64,000 nt of DNA, taken from NCBI GenBank assembly GCA_964393825.1, contig CAYMUY010000005.1, forward strand, positions 1 to 64,000, in the 5' to 3' direction. Under the pieces are notes generated by a model that did no database searches, had not been told where the DNA came from, and saw only the letters and a program-made list of their open reading frames with translations. The DNA comes from PFJX01 sp964393825. GTDB taxonomy: Bacteria; Pseudomonadota; Gammaproteobacteria; Burkholderiales; Thiobacillaceae. Of the stretch, positions 45,329 through 53,828 are shown one piece after another. Position 1 is the stretch's first letter, and every line of letters starts with the position of its first letter. A program made the position numbers and the translations under genes.

Positions 45329-45398
45329 TGTAGCGCCGGCTTCCAGCCGGCTTTTTCTCCAGCGAGTTGATGGGTTTCGCGGCGCTCTACCCATCCTA
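45329..45398. repeat. Two repeat-type hairpins between atpB and atpD
   Basis: TGTAGCGCCGGCT with its partner AGCCGGC (45329-45351) begins like the palindromic element copies. A second hairpin GATGGGT/ACCCATC at 45369-45395 belongs to a GATGGGTTTCGC...CTACCCATCCTAC palindrome that I recall as common in proteobacterial gaps. Together they fill the atpB-atpD gap and could alter relative expression of subunit D. Confidence 0.6.
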
Positions 45399-45416
45399 CA
45401 TATTGGTGGCTGACGC

Positions 45417-46799
45417 TCATGCCGCCCCCTTGTGGTACTTCGCCAACTCTTCTTCTGAAACCCGGATCAGGGCCTCCGCCGGCAGCATGGAAAGGAGGTC
45501 CCAGGCGAGATTGAGGGTTTCATGGACGCTGCGATCCTCATCCTCCCCCTGACCAATGAAACGGCGCTCGAAAGCCTCGGCGAATTCCAGCGTGCGGCGA
45601 TCGGCATCACTCAATTCTTCGGCGCCGATGATCGCCGCCAGTCCACGTACTTCCAGCGCTTTGGCATAGCTGGCGAACAACTGGCTGGCGACGTGGGGGT
45701 GGTCCTCGCGGGTGAAGTTCTTGCCGACGCCGTCCTTCATCAGGCGCGACAACGAAGGCAGCACGGTGACCGGCGGATAGACGCCCTGGTTGGACAACTC
45801 GCGCCCGAGCACGATCTGGCCTTCGGTGATGTAGCCGGTGAGGTCGGGAATCGGGTGGGTGATGTCGTCGGAAGGCATGGACAACACCGGAATCATGGTG
45901 ATGGAGCCGCGCCGGTTCTTGATCCGCCCCGCCCGCTCGTAGATTTCCGCGAGGTCGGAATAGAGATAGCCGGGATAACCCTTGCGCGCCGGCACGTCGC
46001 CGCGCAGCACGGCCACTTCGCGCAGCGCCTCGGCGTAGGCGGTCATGTCGGTCATCACCACCAGCACGTGGTAATCCAGTTCGTAGGCCAGGTATTCGGC
46101 GGCGGTCAGCGCCGCGCGCGGCGTCAGCAGACGCTCGATCACCGGTTCGTCGGCAAGGTTGAGGAACATCACCACCTTGTTCAGCACACCGCTCTCCTCG
46201 AAGCTTTCCTGGAAGAAGCGGGCATCGGCATGCGAGGCGCCAAAGGCGGCGAACACCACCACGAATTCGGAGGACTCCTCGCCCAGCAACTTGGCCTGAC
46301 GCACGATCTGCGCCGCCACCCGGTTATGCGGCAGGCCGCCGCCGGAGAAGATCGGCAGCTTCTGGCCGCGGGTGAGCGAATTCATGCCGTCGATGGCGGA
46401 GATGCCGGTCTGGATGAATTCGCGCGGGTAGGCGCGGGCGGCCGGATTGAGCGGCTCGCCGTTGACATCGCGGCGGTCGGCGGAAATGATCGGCGGCCGC
46501 CCGTCGCGCGGCAGGCCGGCGCCGTTGAAGACGCGGCCGAGGATGTCGCGCGAGACCGGCAACTTGAACGGCTCGTCGAGAAAGCGTACCCAGGTGCGTT
46601 CCAGGTCGAGATCGTCGGTGCCCTCGAAGACTTCCACCAGCACGGCGTCGTCGGCCGAGCGGATCACCAGTCCGCTGCGCAGGTTGCCGGCATGATCGCG
46701 CAGGGCAACGCGGGAACCGGCGGAGACGCCGGGCACGCCCCCCATCACGATGAGGCCCCCCTGGGCGGAGGTCGCGGTACGAAATTCGATGTTTTTCAT
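45417..46799 (-). CDS. atpB: V/A-type ATPase subunit B (regulatory, non-catalytic)
   Basis: This 460-residue subunit shows the B-type fold: EFIQTGISAIDGMNSLTRGQ with KLPIFSGGGLPHNRVAAQI in place of a full P-loop, so no catalytic Walker A. It also has FAAFGASHADARFFQESFEE and the C-terminal LLSMLPAEALIRVSEEELAK. It alternates with subunit A in the hexameric head. It lies 15 bases downstream of atpA. Confidence 0.96.
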   Translation of the reverse strand: MKNIEFRTATSAQGGLIVMGGVPGVSAGSRVALRDHAGNLRSGLVIRSADDAVLVEVFEGTDDLDLERTWVRFLDEPFKLPVSRDILGRVFNGAGLPRDGRPPIISADRRDVNGEPLNPAARAYPREFIQTGISAIDGMNSLTRGQKLPIFSGGGLPHNRVAAQIVRQAKLLGEESSEFVVVFAAFGASHADARFFQESFEESGVLNKVVMFLNLADEPVIERLLTPRAALTAAEYLAYELDYHVLVVMTDMTAYAEALREVAVLRGDVPARKGYPGYLYSDLAEIYERAGRIKNRRGSITMIPVLSMPSDDITHPIPDLTGYITEGQIVLGRELSNQGVYPPVTVLPSLSRLMKDGVGKNFTREDHPHVASQLFASYAKALEVRGLAAIIGAEELSDADRRTLEFAEAFERRFIGQGEDEDRSVHETLNLAWDLLSMLPAEALIRVSEEELAKYHKGAA

Positions 46800-46814
46800 G
46801 GCGTTACCTTGTCG

Positions 46815-48593
46815 TCACGCGGAGGTGGCAGGCTGTTCATAATCCCGCGCGATCTGCTCGAAATCATCCGGTATGCGGGCAATCTTTTCCTTCAGCGCCG
46901 CGAGGTCATCCGACTTGTGCTGACTCTTCCAGCGCCGCGCCTGGGCCAGCAGCGGCATCTGGATCAGCCGTCTCGCCGGGGCGCCCTGCTTCACCAGCCG
47001 CATGCCCTGGCGATAGATTTCCAGCAGGGCCGCGAGTAGCGCGAACTGCTTCTCCGGTGAGGCGAAGCTGTCGACCTCGTCGGTGGCCGATTGTTGCAGC
47101 AATCCTTCCTTGATCAGGCCGGCGGCCTCCAGTGTCCAGCGTTGCTCGCTCGACAGCGCCTCGACCCCGACCAGGTTGACGATGCGCTGCAACTCCTCGG
47201 AGGCCGCGAGCAGATCGAGGGCTTGCGCGCGCGCCGCCTCCCAGCCCGGGTCGACGTTCTCGGCCCACCACCTGGCGGCGGAGAGCACATAGCCGGAGAA
47301 GCTTTCCAGCCAGTCCACCGAGGGGTAGTGACGGGCGTCGGCGAGTTCCTTGGACAGCGCCCAGAAGGTCTGGATGATTTCCTTGGTATGACTGGTGACC
47401 GGTTCGGAGAAGTCTCCACCCGGGGGCGAGACGGCACCGATCAGGGTCACCGAGCCATGGTCGCCGGACAGGGTTTCCACCCGTCCGGCGCGCTCGTAGA
47501 AGGCTGCAAGGCGCGAGCCCAGGTAGGCGGGGTAGCCCTCCTCCACCGGCATCTGGCCCAGCCGTCCCGCCACCTCGCGCAAGGCTTCGGCCCAGCGACT
47601 GGTGGAGTCGGCGACCATCACCACGTCATAGCCCTGGTCGCGGAAATATTCGGCCAGGGTGATGCCGACATAGATCGACGCTTCCCGCGCCACCACCGGC
47701 ATGTTGGAGGTATTGGCGACCAGCAGGGTGCGCTCCATCAGGGGGCGGCCGGTATGCGGGTCTTTCAGTTCGGGCATGAACTCGAGCACGTCGGTCAGCT
47801 CGTTGCCGCGCTCGCCGCAACCGACGTAGATCACGATCTCGGCGTTGCACCAGCGGGCGATCTGCTGCTGCAGCATGGTCTTGCCGGCGCCGAAGGGGCC
47901 GGGAATGGCCGCCTTGCCGCCCTTGAGCAAGGGATAGAAGGTGTCCAGGATGCGCTGTCCGGTGATCAGCGGCTTCACCGCGTGGTCGCGCTGCTTGAAC
48001 GGGCGCGGCGTACGCACCGGCCAGCGGTGGAACAGGCGCAGTTTCTCGATGCGGCCATCGGGCAGTTTCACCCGCCCGATCACCTCGTCGAGGGTGTAGT
48101 CCCCCTCAGGCGCCAGTTCCATCAGCTCGCCGTGGATCAGCGGTGGGGTGAGGATGCGGTGGACGATGGAGGCGGTCTCCTGGACGCTGCCAAGGACATC
48201 GCCGCCATCCACATGGGTGGCGTTGCGGCGTTGCGGGTCCGGCACGAAGTGCCATTGGCGGTCGCGCGGCAGCGACGGCACGGACACCCCCCGGGCGATA
48301 CGGTCGCCGCTCTTCTCGCGCACGGCATTCAGGGGCCGCTGGACGCCATCGAAAATGGCATTGAGCAGGCCGGGGCCGAGTTCCACAGAGAGAGGCCAGC
48401 CGAGGCCCTCCGCCACTTCGCCGGGCCGCAGCCCCGCGGTGTCCTCGTAAAGTTGCGCCAGAGCGGTATCGCCGTCGCGGCCGATCACCTCGCCCACCAG
48501 GCCGATGCGGCCCACCCGTACTTGTTCTCCGATCACGGTCTGCGGCAACTGCAGCTTGACCAGGGGACCGTTGATTTCGAGGATTTTTCCCAT
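46815..48593 (-). CDS. atpA: V/A-type ATPase subunit A (catalytic)
   Basis: This 592-residue subunit has the Walker A loop GPFGAGKT at 232-239, the non-homologous region before it (about 110-200), IVYVG-type IVIYVGCGERGNELTDVLEF, VMVADSTSRWAEALREVAGR and the SPPGGDFSEPVTSHTKEIIQ segment typical of A subunits. The gene makes the ATP-hydrolysing or ATP-forming sites. Length and motifs match archaeal/bacterial V/A types. It follows atpE after a 32-base gap. Confidence 0.97.
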   Translation of the reverse strand: MGKILEINGPLVKLQLPQTVIGEQVRVGRIGLVGEVIGRDGDTALAQLYEDTAGLRPGEVAEGLGWPLSVELGPGLLNAIFDGVQRPLNAVREKSGDRIARGVSVPSLPRDRQWHFVPDPQRRNATHVDGGDVLGSVQETASIVHRILTPPLIHGELMELAPEGDYTLDEVIGRVKLPDGRIEKLRLFHRWPVRTPRPFKQRDHAVKPLITGQRILDTFYPLLKGGKAAIPGPFGAGKTMLQQQIARWCNAEIVIYVGCGERGNELTDVLEFMPELKDPHTGRPLMERTLLVANTSNMPVVAREASIYVGITLAEYFRDQGYDVVMVADSTSRWAEALREVAGRLGQMPVEEGYPAYLGSRLAAFYERAGRVETLSGDHGSVTLIGAVSPPGGDFSEPVTSHTKEIIQTFWALSKELADARHYPSVDWLESFSGYVLSAARWWAENVDPGWEAARAQALDLLAASEELQRIVNLVGVEALSSEQRWTLEAAGLIKEGLLQQSATDEVDSFASPEKQFALLAALLEIYRQGMRLVKQGAPARRLIQMPLLAQARRWKSQHKSDDLAALKEKIARIPDDFEQIARDYEQPATSA

Positions 48594-48625
48594 TTCAATC
48601 TCTGTGGTGCGTTGCGGGGGTCGGG

Positions 48626-49276
48626 TCAGCCATGAACCAGCGTCCCCAGGTCCGGTGCGCTGGCGAAGAGACGCTCCATCGCCACGCGGGCCAGTTCGTC
48701 CGCCAGTCTCGACTGGCGCGCCTCGAAGGTCTGGTCGTATTGCGCCCGGTTATCGGCCAGGCGCACGCGCATGCCACCCTCGCTGATCACGCCGTGCGTC
48801 GCCAGCTCGACCTTGCGACCGGGGGCGGCGCGGCCCTTGATTTCATCCCAGGCCATGGCCAGGCGCGGCTGATCCGCCGGGCGCACCTCGGCGACCAGGT
48901 CCCCCGCCGGCAGGCTCTCTGCGGCAACCGCCAGCCATTGTTCCAGTACCTGGAGATAGCGTTCGTCGTCGTCGACGAGGTCCTGGAAGGCCAGTTGCAC
49001 ACCGGAGAGGGTGGCTTCGGTCAGGGCCCAGCGCAACCGATCCAGTTCCGCCGCGAGTCGCGTCTCCGCCGCCTGCACCTGTCGGCGCACCATGCGCTCG
49101 GCCTCGGCCTTGGCGGCCAGGACTTCGTGCTCCTCGGCGAGCCGGATCCGCTCCGAGGCCTCGTTGAGTATCCGCGTCTTGCCCGACTCGGCGCGTTCGC
49201 GTTGCTCCCGCGCCAGGCTCTCAGCCTGCCGGATCAGGGCCTGCTCCAGTTGGGTGACTTGTGCGTTCACTTCCAT
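48626..49276 (-). CDS. atpE: V/A-type ATPase subunit E (peripheral stalk)
   Basis: This 216-residue protein starts at the ATG at 49276 (MEVNAQVTQLEQALIRQAES). A long charged N-terminal helix, EQRERAESGKTRILNEASER and RLAEEHEVLAAKAEAERMVR, would pair with subunit H/G. A globular C-terminal domain ends with ERLFASAPDLGTLVHG. Identification rests on the helical pattern and operon position between the F and A subunits. Confidence 0.85.
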   Translation of the reverse strand: MEVNAQVTQLEQALIRQAESLAREQRERAESGKTRILNEASERIRLAEEHEVLAAKAEAERMVRRQVQAAETRLAAELDRLRWALTEATLSGVQLAFQDLVDDDERYLQVLEQWLAVAAESLPAGDLVAEVRPADQPRLAMAWDEIKGRAAPGRKVELATHGVISEGGMRVRLADNRAQYDQTFEARQSRLADELARVAMERLFASAPDLGTLVHG

Positions 49277-49347
49277 GTTCTCTCCAGGTACAAGATGCAA
49301 GAATCAAGGAGTAGCCAGGCCGCCACCTTGAACCTTGTTGCCTGCCT

Positions 49348-49701
49348 TTACTTCAATGCCTCCGGCCCCAGCACCGTGCGTACCACCTCGTCGACCGCCG
49401 GCGAATACGCCTGCGGCGATGAAAGCGGCGGCAATTCCGTCACCACGATGCGGCCGCCCTCGTTGCGCAGCCGGTTGAGCCAGGTGCCGCCACCATGCGC
49501 GAGGTGCGACTCCAGCAGCACCAGCGCCTCGCTGCCTTCCTTGACCAGTTGCGCGAGTACTTCCTCGACCCGGGTGGCGTCGGCGTCGGGATGGACCTCG
49601 GCACCGATCAGGCTGAAGCCTTCGGTCAGGCCGGCACTGCCGAGGACGATCAGGCGTCCGCCGCCGGCTGCAATGTCCGATTCTGGCCGCATGGCCGACA
49701 C
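49348..49701 (-). CDS. atpF: V/A-type ATPase subunit F
   Basis: This 117-residue protein begins at a GTG right after the atpK stop, or at the ATG at 49692 (MRPESD). The Rossmann-like F fold reads RLIVLGSAGLTEGFSLIGAE, then EALVLLESHLAHG, IVVTELPPL and a C-terminal VRTVLGPEALK. Subunit F binds D in the central stalk. Size and operon position agree. Confidence 0.85.
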   Translation of the reverse strand: MSAMRPESDIAAGGGRLIVLGSAGLTEGFSLIGAEVHPDADATRVEEVLAQLVKEGSEALVLLESHLAHGGGTWLNRLRNEGGRIVVTELPPLSSPQAYSPAVDEVVRTVLGPEALK

Positions 49702-50142
49702 CTAGATCTTGCCCAGCAGGAGGATGGACATGACCAGGCCATAAATCGCCACGCCCTCGGCCAGGCCCATGTAGATCAGGGTACGGCCGAACATTTCAGG
49801 TTTCTCCGCGATCACCGCCAGCGCGGCGGAACCGACCGGCCCGAGGGCAATGCCGGCACCGATGGCGGCCAGCGCGGTGGGCAGGCCGATGCCGATCAAG
49901 GCCAGCCCCTTGCCCAGGGAAATCTCCAGCGCGGCGCCCGCCACCGGCTCCGCCGCCATGACTTCCTGCACCCCCAGCATCAAGGTACCCGCCAGGGCCA
50001 GGCCGAACACCAGGAAATTCGCCAGCACACCCCCTTTCAACCAGCGTGGTGAAGGCAGGGGGCGCGGCTTCAGTTCCAGCCACACACCCATCCCGATCAT
50101 GGCAGCCACGGAACACCCCAACAACGCAATCAGCCAGCTCAT
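49702..50142 (-). CDS. atpK: V/A-type ATPase subunit K (membrane rotor ring)
   Basis: This 146-residue protein has four hydrophobic segments: an N-terminal WLIALLGCSVAAMIGMGVWL, VLANFLVFGLALAGTLML, then the rotor hairpin LALIGIGLPTALAAIGAGIA and MGLAEGVAIYGLVMSILLL. The ion-carrying Glu is at about 129 (GLAEGVAI). The gene has an added N-terminal pair of helices relative to a simple 80-residue c subunit. The Gln found in sodium-type rings is not evident, so proton coupling is more likely (inference). Confidence 0.9.
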   Translation of the reverse strand: MSWLIALLGCSVAAMIGMGVWLELKPRPLPSPRWLKGGVLANFLVFGLALAGTLMLGVQEVMAAEPVAGAALEISLGKGLALIGIGLPTALAAIGAGIALGPVGSAALAVIAEKPEMFGRTLIYMGLAEGVAIYGLVMSILLLGKI

Positions 50143-50176
50143 CTCTTTCTCCTAATCAACCAATCAAAGCAAATCG

Positions 50177-52069
50177 TTATTTGGCGCCCAGCAACCGCAG
50201 CGGCACGAACTCAGTGCCATCGCCGCTGAAGAAGCGGGAAAACCCTTCGTAATACATCAGGCGCAGCGCCTGGATCGCGACGATGCCGCCCTCCAGGCCG
50301 ATGATCACCACATTGCCCAGCAGGATGGTGAACCAGTGTCCTGCCGTGCCCAGTCCATTGGCGAGGGTGAACACCGCCAGGGCCAGGGCCACATGATTGA
50401 GACTGAATGCCGCCACCCGCATGAAGGAAAGCGTGTTGGCGAACAGGTTGATCCCGGTCTCCAGGGTTTCGATGGCGGTGACCAGTGCCCGCTCGCCCAG
50501 GCTGGCCGGTGTTTCCATCCATTTGAACAAGGCCACCGTGACGATGCCGCTGACGGCCAGGCTCCAGGCCGGCATGGCCAGGCTGGCGACAGCCGGCACG
50601 CCGGCATGCGCGGCAAGACCCGTGGCGGTACCGAGATAGAACACCATGCCGGCCAGGCCGGTGGAATCGAACAACGCCTCGGCGCGGTGTCCCGCCACCA
50701 GCTTGTTCCAGATGTTCGCCAGCAAGGTGAACACGATGAAGCCGATACCGAAGAGGATGGCCACGGTGAGCACGCGAATCGGATCGTGCAGCGGCGATAG
50801 CCAGACCGGCTCGATCAGGTCTTCATAGCCAAAGATGCTGCCGTAGAGCAGGCCGAAGCCCATCGACGACGCCCCGGCCCCGATGCCCACCCAGGCCACC
50901 CGTCCCAGCCTGCGGTAGAGCAGCGCGGCCAGCAGCAGAATGACACCGCCATGGCCGACGTCGCCGAACATGGCGCCAAACAGCAGCAGGTAGGTGAGCG
51001 CGAACATCAGCGAAGGATCGAATTCGCCATAACGTGGAATGCCGTAGCTCTTCACCAGGGGCACGAAGGGGCGCAGCCAGAAGGGATAGTGATGCCGCGA
51101 GGGCACCTGGTCGTTCTCTTCGGCGCGGGGTTGTCGCGCTTCGATAAGGTAGCGGCCATGGAAGCGTTCCTCCAGTGCCCGATTCAGTTCGTCGAGTGCC
51201 TGTCGCGGCACCCAACCGGTAAACACGGCCAGCGCGCCCTTGCCGCGCACACCGTTGACCGAAGCCTCGGCCAGCGGCCTGGCCAGGGCCAATTGCACGC
51301 GGGCCCCCTGGATGCGTTCGCCGAACCGGGTGAGGTTGTCACTGATGACGCGACAATGCGCGTCATGGGAAGTCTCCAGACGCTCCCCTTCCTGCACCAG
51401 GTAGCGACGCACGGCTTCCGGGTGGCGCTGCAACTCCTCGGGTACCGGCAGGTCGCGCCAGCCCGCCTGCGACAACACCCCGCCCATGCCTTCCTCGCCG
51501 CCGCGGGGGCCGGCGATCACGGCAAAGGATTGGCCCTCATGGGTATCGAAGACGGAGAGCAGATAGCCGGCCAGAACCAGGGATTCCTTGAGGCGCTGGA
51601 CGTTGCCGGAGGGAAGCTGGCCGAGACGCGCATCGAGCAGCGAATCGGCATTGAACAGGCGGGAGATATCCAGGTCCAGCGCCTCCAGGCGGGTGAAGGT
51701 TTCCCGCAGCGCGGCCAGGCGCTTGCGTTCCTCCTCGATACGCTGCTCGGCCTGGCTGGTGCTCGAACAGGTCTGCCAAAGGGTCTTCAGCCAGTCGTTG
51801 AGTTCATTCAGTTCCGCCAGGTTGGGCGCGACCGCGTCGGCCGGAATCGGCGGCATCTCGCCGCCACAATGCTCGAGGATCTTGCCGAGGCGGCTGTCGG
51901 CCTCCTGGAACACTTCGCGGTAATGCTCCGCCGGCGCTTCGGGCATGCGCTGGTCACGCGCCGACACCGGCGCGAAGACCCCATGGCGAGCCAGCAGCAG
52001 GGCCGCATCCGGCGCTTCGCTGGCCAGCAGCCAGAGGGTGACGCGAGTCATGGGCTGGGCGCGGAACAT
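50177..52069 (-). CDS. atpI: V/A-type ATPase subunit I (stator a-like)
   Basis: This 630-residue protein has a cytoplasmic N-terminal half (about 1-340) with coiled-coil segments such as QAEQRIEEERKRLAALRETF, and a C-terminal membrane half with about seven helices: FALTYLLLFGAMFGDVGHGG, GFGLLYGSIFGYEDL, and the helix with the essential Arg, NTLSFMRVAAFSLNHVALAL. This forms the ion half-channels against the K ring. Its start overlaps the atpC stop in TGATG. Confidence 0.95.
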   Translation of the reverse strand: MFRAQPMTRVTLWLLASEAPDAALLLARHGVFAPVSARDQRMPEAPAEHYREVFQEADSRLGKILEHCGGEMPPIPADAVAPNLAELNELNDWLKTLWQTCSSTSQAEQRIEEERKRLAALRETFTRLEALDLDISRLFNADSLLDARLGQLPSGNVQRLKESLVLAGYLLSVFDTHEGQSFAVIAGPRGGEEGMGGVLSQAGWRDLPVPEELQRHPEAVRRYLVQEGERLETSHDAHCRVISDNLTRFGERIQGARVQLALARPLAEASVNGVRGKGALAVFTGWVPRQALDELNRALEERFHGRYLIEARQPRAEENDQVPSRHHYPFWLRPFVPLVKSYGIPRYGEFDPSLMFALTYLLLFGAMFGDVGHGGVILLLAALLYRRLGRVAWVGIGAGASSMGFGLLYGSIFGYEDLIEPVWLSPLHDPIRVLTVAILFGIGFIVFTLLANIWNKLVAGHRAEALFDSTGLAGMVFYLGTATGLAAHAGVPAVASLAMPAWSLAVSGIVTVALFKWMETPASLGERALVTAIETLETGINLFANTLSFMRVAAFSLNHVALALAVFTLANGLGTAGHWFTILLGNVVIIGLEGGIVAIQALRLMYYEGFSRFFSGDGTEFVPLRLLGAK

Positions 52070-53097
52070 CAGGAGGTAGCCTCCGCAAGTTGTGCGACCG
52101 ACCGCGCGATCATCGCGCCGGGCAGGTTCAGGTTGCGCCCGCGCATGATGGCGCGCACCGCGCGCAGGTCGCGCTCACGCAGGATCAGGTAGGCGAAGGC
52201 GCGAACGATGCCGGGCGCGCTGGAGCGCAGCACCTTCGCCGCGATTTCGGCGGCATCGCGTTCCATGCGGCTGAATACCTCGGGAATGGTGGTTGCATCG
52301 GCCACGACCTTGCGCATCTCCTCGGGTAGCGCGGCGAGCACTTCCTCGACACTGGACAAGGCCGCCAGGCCCTTGAGACGGTCGCTGGAGAGGCCGTAGT
52401 GGGAAGCGACCAGGAGGTAGTAGACCTGGGCGGGCGGCAGCTTGTAGTTGAATCGGTAGCGCATCAGCCAAACCAGGTTGATGCGGTCGATCAGCGGCCC
52501 CATCAGGCGCCGCAGCGCCTGGCCGTGACTTGCTTCCAGTTCCCTGGCGCGGCGGGCGAGGCCTTCGTAGTAGCTGCGGTCGAGCGCGGCGTCGAGCAGG
52601 AAGGGATCGTGACTCTCCTCGAAAGCCTCACGCGCCTGGCGGACGATGCCGGCGTAATGACCGGTCTCCAGTCGCCGCAGCAGTTCCGCGACATCCTCGG
52701 CGTGGGTCAGGTCCTGGACATCCAGGCGCCCGAACGCGCCCATCGGGGTGAGGCGGCTGAGCAGGGTCGCGGCGCGTTCGCCGGTCATCTTGCCGCGCAG
52801 CAGGGTTTTCAGGTTGGTGACTTCGAAGCGCTCGGTCCAGTAGAGCAGGAAGGCGCGCGCGGAACCGGTCAGCGGCCGCAGCAAGATCAGGGTTTCATCG
52901 AGCAACTGGGCAATGATGCCCTGCTCGAGCGAATGCAGATCGTTGCCCGGGATCAGGCCGGCCAGCGACGGCAGCCCGCCATCGGTCAGGACTTGCGGGA
53001 TTTCCGCGATCGGCGTCCGAAACAAGGTGCTGAAATCCTCGCCGTGCCAGAGGCTCCCGGCGAAGATGCTGACGCGGGTGTTCAGATAGGCGGACAT
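52069..53097 (-). CDS. atpC: V/A-type ATPase subunit C (rotor connector, V-type d-like)
   Basis: This 342-residue all-helical protein starts MSAYLNTRVSIFAGSLWHGE. It shows family features such as YWTERFEVTNLKTLLRGKMT and NLVWLMRYRFNYKLPPAQVY, and ends with LRERDLRAVRAIMRGRNLNL. Subunit C connects the central stalk to the K ring. Its operon position next to subunit I is standard. Confidence 0.9.
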   Translation of the reverse strand: MSAYLNTRVSIFAGSLWHGEDFSTLFRTPIAEIPQVLTDGGLPSLAGLIPGNDLHSLEQGIIAQLLDETLILLRPLTGSARAFLLYWTERFEVTNLKTLLRGKMTGERAATLLSRLTPMGAFGRLDVQDLTHAEDVAELLRRLETGHYAGIVRQAREAFEESHDPFLLDAALDRSYYEGLARRARELEASHGQALRRLMGPLIDRINLVWLMRYRFNYKLPPAQVYYLLVASHYGLSSDRLKGLAALSSVEEVLAALPEEMRKVVADATTIPEVFSRMERDAAEIAAKVLRSSAPGIVRAFAYLILRERDLRAVRAIMRGRNLNLPGAMIARSVAQLAEATS

Positions 53098-53181
53098 GGC
53101 GTTGCGACCCTCATGCCCACGGACACGGCACAGCCGCGCGCGGAGGGGTGTGGAGGAAGGGCATGACGGTTCAACCCGGAC

Positions 53182-53499
53182 TCAGACCGAGGGGTCGAGC
53201 AACAGCGTCAGCGCGGCGTCGACCGCCTCCTGTTCATGACGGGAAGCCATCTCGCGCAGGGCGCGCTGACGTTCCTCGTATTTACGGGCGAGTTCCGCCA
53301 CGGCCTGATCGGCGCGGCCCCGCGCTTCCTTCATGAAAGGCGCGCGCAAATCCACGCGCCCTGCCTCGAACCGGGACTCGGCTTCGCGTGCGCTGGCCAG
53401 CGCGGCATCGAGAATGCGCTGACGCTCTTCGCTCGCCGCGTCGATGATGCCCTGCGCGCGGGCTTCGGCTTCCAGCAGGCGTTTCAGTGGGTCTTCCAT
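53182..53499 (-). CDS. atpH: V/A-type ATPase subunit H/G (peripheral stalk)
   Basis: This 105-residue, highly charged single-helix protein (EDPLKRLLEAEARAQGIIDA, then EERQRILDAALASAREAESR and RADQAVAELARKYEERQRAL) fits the peripheral-stalk partner of subunit E. It is the first ATPase gene, 84 bases ahead of atpC. The order H-C-I-K-F-E-A-B-D is close to that of other bacterial V/A operons. Confidence 0.83.
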   Translation of the reverse strand: MEDPLKRLLEAEARAQGIIDAASEERQRILDAALASAREAESRFEAGRVDLRAPFMKEARGRADQAVAELARKYEERQRALREMASRHEQEAVDAALTLLLDPSV

Positions 53500-53518
53500 G
53501 ATTCAGCTTCCCGGCCCG

Positions 53519-53785
53519 TCAACGGGCCCGCTTGGTGATGGGTTGATCGGGACCGACTCCATATTTGCGCCGGCGTGCCCGGCCCCAGGGGCAGCCGCCG
53601 AGCGTCAGTGCCAGTTCGACCTTCTGCACGACGATCGCCCAGGGCGCGCCATTTCTCGCCCGAGTACAGACCGGGCAGCCGTATTCGCAATACTCGGGGT
53701 CGTCGAGGTGGAGGATCGGCATCTTCCATCCACCCCAGCCGTAGACTTTCCGTTCTTCGCTTCGTGTTGCGTCGGTTCGTGTCAT
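53519..53785 (-). CDS. Small Cys-containing protein of unknown function
   Basis: This 88-residue protein has an excellent AAGGAGGTG ribosome-binding site 4 bases before its ATG. It has a Cys cluster, YCEYGCPVCTRARNG (CxxxCxxC), a further Cys at about 65, and a basic C-terminus (GRARRRKYGVGPDQPITKRA). The CxxxCxxC could hold a metal or FeS site. It sits between hynL and the first V-ATPase gene, 19 bases from the latter, so it links the two operons. I do not recognise the family. Confidence 0.7.
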   Translation of the reverse strand: MTRTDATRSEERKVYGWGGWKMPILHLDDPEYCEYGCPVCTRARNGAPWAIVVQKVELALTLGGCPWGRARRRKYGVGPDQPITKRAR

Positions 53786-53805
53786 TTCACACCTCCTTTC
53801 AACAT

Positions 53806-53826
53806 CCCCTTCCGGGGAGGAAGGGG
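53806..53826. other. Hairpin between hynL and the small Cys protein gene
   Basis: CCCCTTCC (53806-53813) and GGAAGGGG (53819-53826) pair around 5 bases, starting 2 bases past the hynL stop codon. No T-run follows. It may shield the 3' end of the hydrogenase message or act as a partial terminator between the hydrogenase and ATPase parts. Confidence 0.5.
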
Positions 53827-53828
53827 CG

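Noticed and set aside
47091..48635. A 514-codon plus-strand frame opposite atpA
   Set aside because: It is a shadow of the catalytic ATPase subunit gene; its translation has no recognisable domain.
44690..53499. F-type ATP synthase operon
   Set aside because: Subunit A has the non-homologous insertion and GPFGAGKT loop, and subunits C, D, E, F and I are present. This is the V/A type and not F-type or the Na-linked N-ATPase.
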